Shown: piece after piece, positions 12,965-14,328 of the stretch | How the letters are laid out: every line of letters begins with the position of its first letter | Position numbering within the stretch: position 1 is the stretch's first letter | Assembly: GCA_037190175.1 (NCBI GenBank) | Contig: JBBCJM010000184.1 | Coordinates: forward strand, 1-14,328 | Length of the DNA stretch: 14,328 bases | Direction of reading: 5' to 3' | Source: JBBCJM01 sp037190175 | GTDB taxonomy: Bacteria; Pseudomonadota; Alphaproteobacteria; Rhodobacterales; Rhodobacteraceae | Translations under genes and position numbers: made by a program | The notes under the pieces: generated by a model | What the model was told of the DNA's origin: nothing | What the model saw: the letters and a program-made list of their open reading frames with translations, nothing else | The model's database searches: none

Positions 12965-14278
12965 ATGAAAAGATGGCGACTGGTGGCCGGGGTCTCGGTC
13001 TTGGCGATCATTGTCGTGGCGGGGGCCTATGCCGCGAATGTCTTTCCGGCGGAGATCGCGCCGCTGGCCGCGGTCGATCGCGACGGCTTTTCCGACGACC
13101 GGATCGAGGCGGGCGAGAACCTTGCGAAGATCGGCGATTGCTCCACCTGCCACACCCCGCGGGGGTCGCGGGCGATGCAGGGGGGCGTGGGGCTGCCCAC
13201 CCCCTTCGGCACGATCTATTCGACCAACATCACCCCTGACCCGGAAACCGGGATCGGCACCTGGTCCTATGCCGCCTTCGAACGGGCGATGCGCGAGGGG
13301 ATCGCGCGCGATGGCACGCATCTTTACCCCGCCTTCCCCTATGACCATTTCGCCGGGATGACCGACGAGGACCTGCTGGCGGTCTACGAATACCTGATGG
13401 TGCAGGACCCGGTGGTGGCCCCGGCGGTGGCCAACGAACTGTCCTTCCCCTTCTCGCTCCGGCCGCTGCTGGCGGGGTGGAAGCTCCTGTTCCACCGCCC
13501 CGCCCCCTTCGCACCCAACCCCGAGTTCAACGACGAGGAGAACCGCGGCGCCTATCTGGCCGAGACGGTGGGCCATTGCGCCGCCTGCCACAGCCCGCGC
13601 AACGCCCTGGGCGCGGTGCGGGCCTCGGCCCACCTGGGCGGGGGCGAGGCCGAGGGCTGGCTGATCCCGCCGCTGGGCGCGGCCTCGATCTCGCCGGTGG
13701 CCTGGGATCTGGACGACTACGCCGACTATCTGTTCGACGGCTGGAGCGAGTATCACAGCATCGCCGCCGGGCCGATGACCCCGGTGGTGGACAACCTCTA
13801 CGAGGCCGAGGAGGATGACGTCTACGCCATCGCCGCCTGGCTGGCGCGGATCACCCCGCCCCAGGACGAGGCCGAGCGCGAGGCGCGGATCGCCGAGGTC
13901 GCCGCGCGCGACCTGCCCGAGAGCTTCGACCCCGCGCTGCCCGGCCAGGACGTGTCGGACGAGATCCGCCGCGGCGCGCAGGTGTTCAAGGACGGCTGCC
14001 TGCGCTGCCACAAGGAGCGGATCGCCGACAGCCAGCCGGTGTCGCTGGGCCTGACCTATGCGGTCAACGCCCATGCGCCGACCAACCTGATGAACGCCGT
14101 GGTGCACGGGATCCAGCCGCCGATCGGCTCGGCCACCCGGCGGATGGAGGCGGTCACGCTGTCGGAGCCGGATCTGGCCGCGGTGGCGGCCTTCGTGCGC
14201 TGGCAGTTCACCGACCTGCCGGCCTGGGAAAACCTGCCCGCGCAGGCCGCGACCGCCAAGGCGGCCCCGGCGCATTGA
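12965..14278 (+). CDS. Membrane-anchored triheme cytochrome c
   Basis: A 437-residue protein with one uncleaved or cleaved N-terminal hydrophobic segment (about 6-23) and three heme sites: CSTCH (Cys59), CAACH (Cys205) and CLRCH (Cys345). The first domain has TPFGTIYSTNITPDPETGIG and the LYPAFPYDHFAGMT motif, hallmarks of the cytochrome subunit of PQQ alcohol dehydrogenases and of cytochrome partners of molybdenum hydroxylases. No such dehydrogenase is in the window. It lies 40 bases after soxA with its own strong ribosome site, most likely in the same operon, and may collect electrons from SoxXA or SoxF and pass them to the membrane quinone pool or oxidase. That partner is inferred. Confidence 0.85.
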   Translation: MKRWRLVAGVSVLAIIVVAGAYAANVFPAEIAPLAAVDRDGFSDDRIEAGENLAKIGDCSTCHTPRGSRAMQGGVGLPTPFGTIYSTNITPDPETGIGTWSYAAFERAMREGIARDGTHLYPAFPYDHFAGMTDEDLLAVYEYLMVQDPVVAPAVANELSFPFSLRPLLAGWKLLFHRPAPFAPNPEFNDEENRGAYLAETVGHCAACHSPRNALGAVRASAHLGGGEAEGWLIPPLGAASISPVAWDLDDYADYLFDGWSEYHSIAAGPMTPVVDNLYEAEEDDVYAIAAWLARITPPQDEAEREARIAEVAARDLPESFDPALPGQDVSDEIRRGAQVFKDGCLRCHKERIADSQPVSLGLTYAVNAHAPTNLMNAVVHGIQPPIGSATRRMEAVTLSEPDLAAVAAFVRWQFTDLPAWENLPAQAATAKAAPAH

Positions 14279-14280
14279 GA

Positions 14281-14300
14281 GGGGGCCCCGCGGGGCCCCC
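14281..14300 (+). terminator. Palindromic operon terminator
   Basis: A perfect 20-base palindrome (half-site GGGGGCCCCG) begins two bases after the last stop codon. It is followed by a weak pyrimidine stretch (CTTCATT) rather than a real T-run. It marks the end of the cytochrome-sox operon. The remaining 28 bases of the window (14301-14328) show nothing recognisable. Confidence 0.6.
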
Positions 14301-14328
14301 CTTCATTCCGATCGCAGCCGTGGGGGGG

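Overview
The window is about two-thirds or more G+C, with gene families and G/C-run extragenic hairpins that suggest an alphaproteobacterium of the Rhodobacter/Paracoccus group (Rhodobacterales). That placement is inferred from gene content and style, not from a marker gene. I see no rRNA, tRNA, CRISPR array or transposase.

Left part (1-5502). An inverted, hairpin-rich extragenic element (1-145) precedes alanine dehydrogenase (ald, minus strand). A divergent Lrp/AsnC regulator shares a 130-bp control region with it that carries a good match to the Lrp consensus. Next, on the minus strand, is a two-gene unit: a SocA/Panacea-domain protein followed by a small unrecognised protein, which together look like a toxin-antitoxin pair. 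Divergent from that pair is a large exported TPR-CHAT protein with an intact His/Cys dyad.

Right part (5572-14278) is the most interesting region. It is a two-armed divergent locus around a short A+T-richer control region (10038-10194). The minus-strand arm reads SoxYZ-like fusion carrier > exported pentapeptide-repeat protein > NosR/NirI-like flavin/Fe-S membrane protein > ApbE flavin transferase, and every junction overlaps. The plus-strand arm reads monoheme cytochrome c > flavocytochrome c sulfide dehydrogenase flavoprotein (SoxF/FccB) > SoxX > SoxA > membrane-anchored triheme cytochrome c, then a perfect palindrome that probably ends transcription.

Together the arms encode a periplasmic sulfur-compound redox module. 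SoxXA would load sulfur on a carrier, SoxF would oxidise sulfide, cytochromes would collect electrons, and an ApbE-flavinylated NosR-like protein would link the periplasm to the quinone pool or cytoplasm. SoxB and SoxCD, needed for the classical thiosulfate cycle, are absent from the window. SoxY and SoxZ are fused, the usual terminal GGCGG carrier motif is changed and internal, and the NosR-like gene has no nos genes beside it. I propose this as a non-canonical Sox-NosR system. Its substrate and direction cannot be read from sequence.
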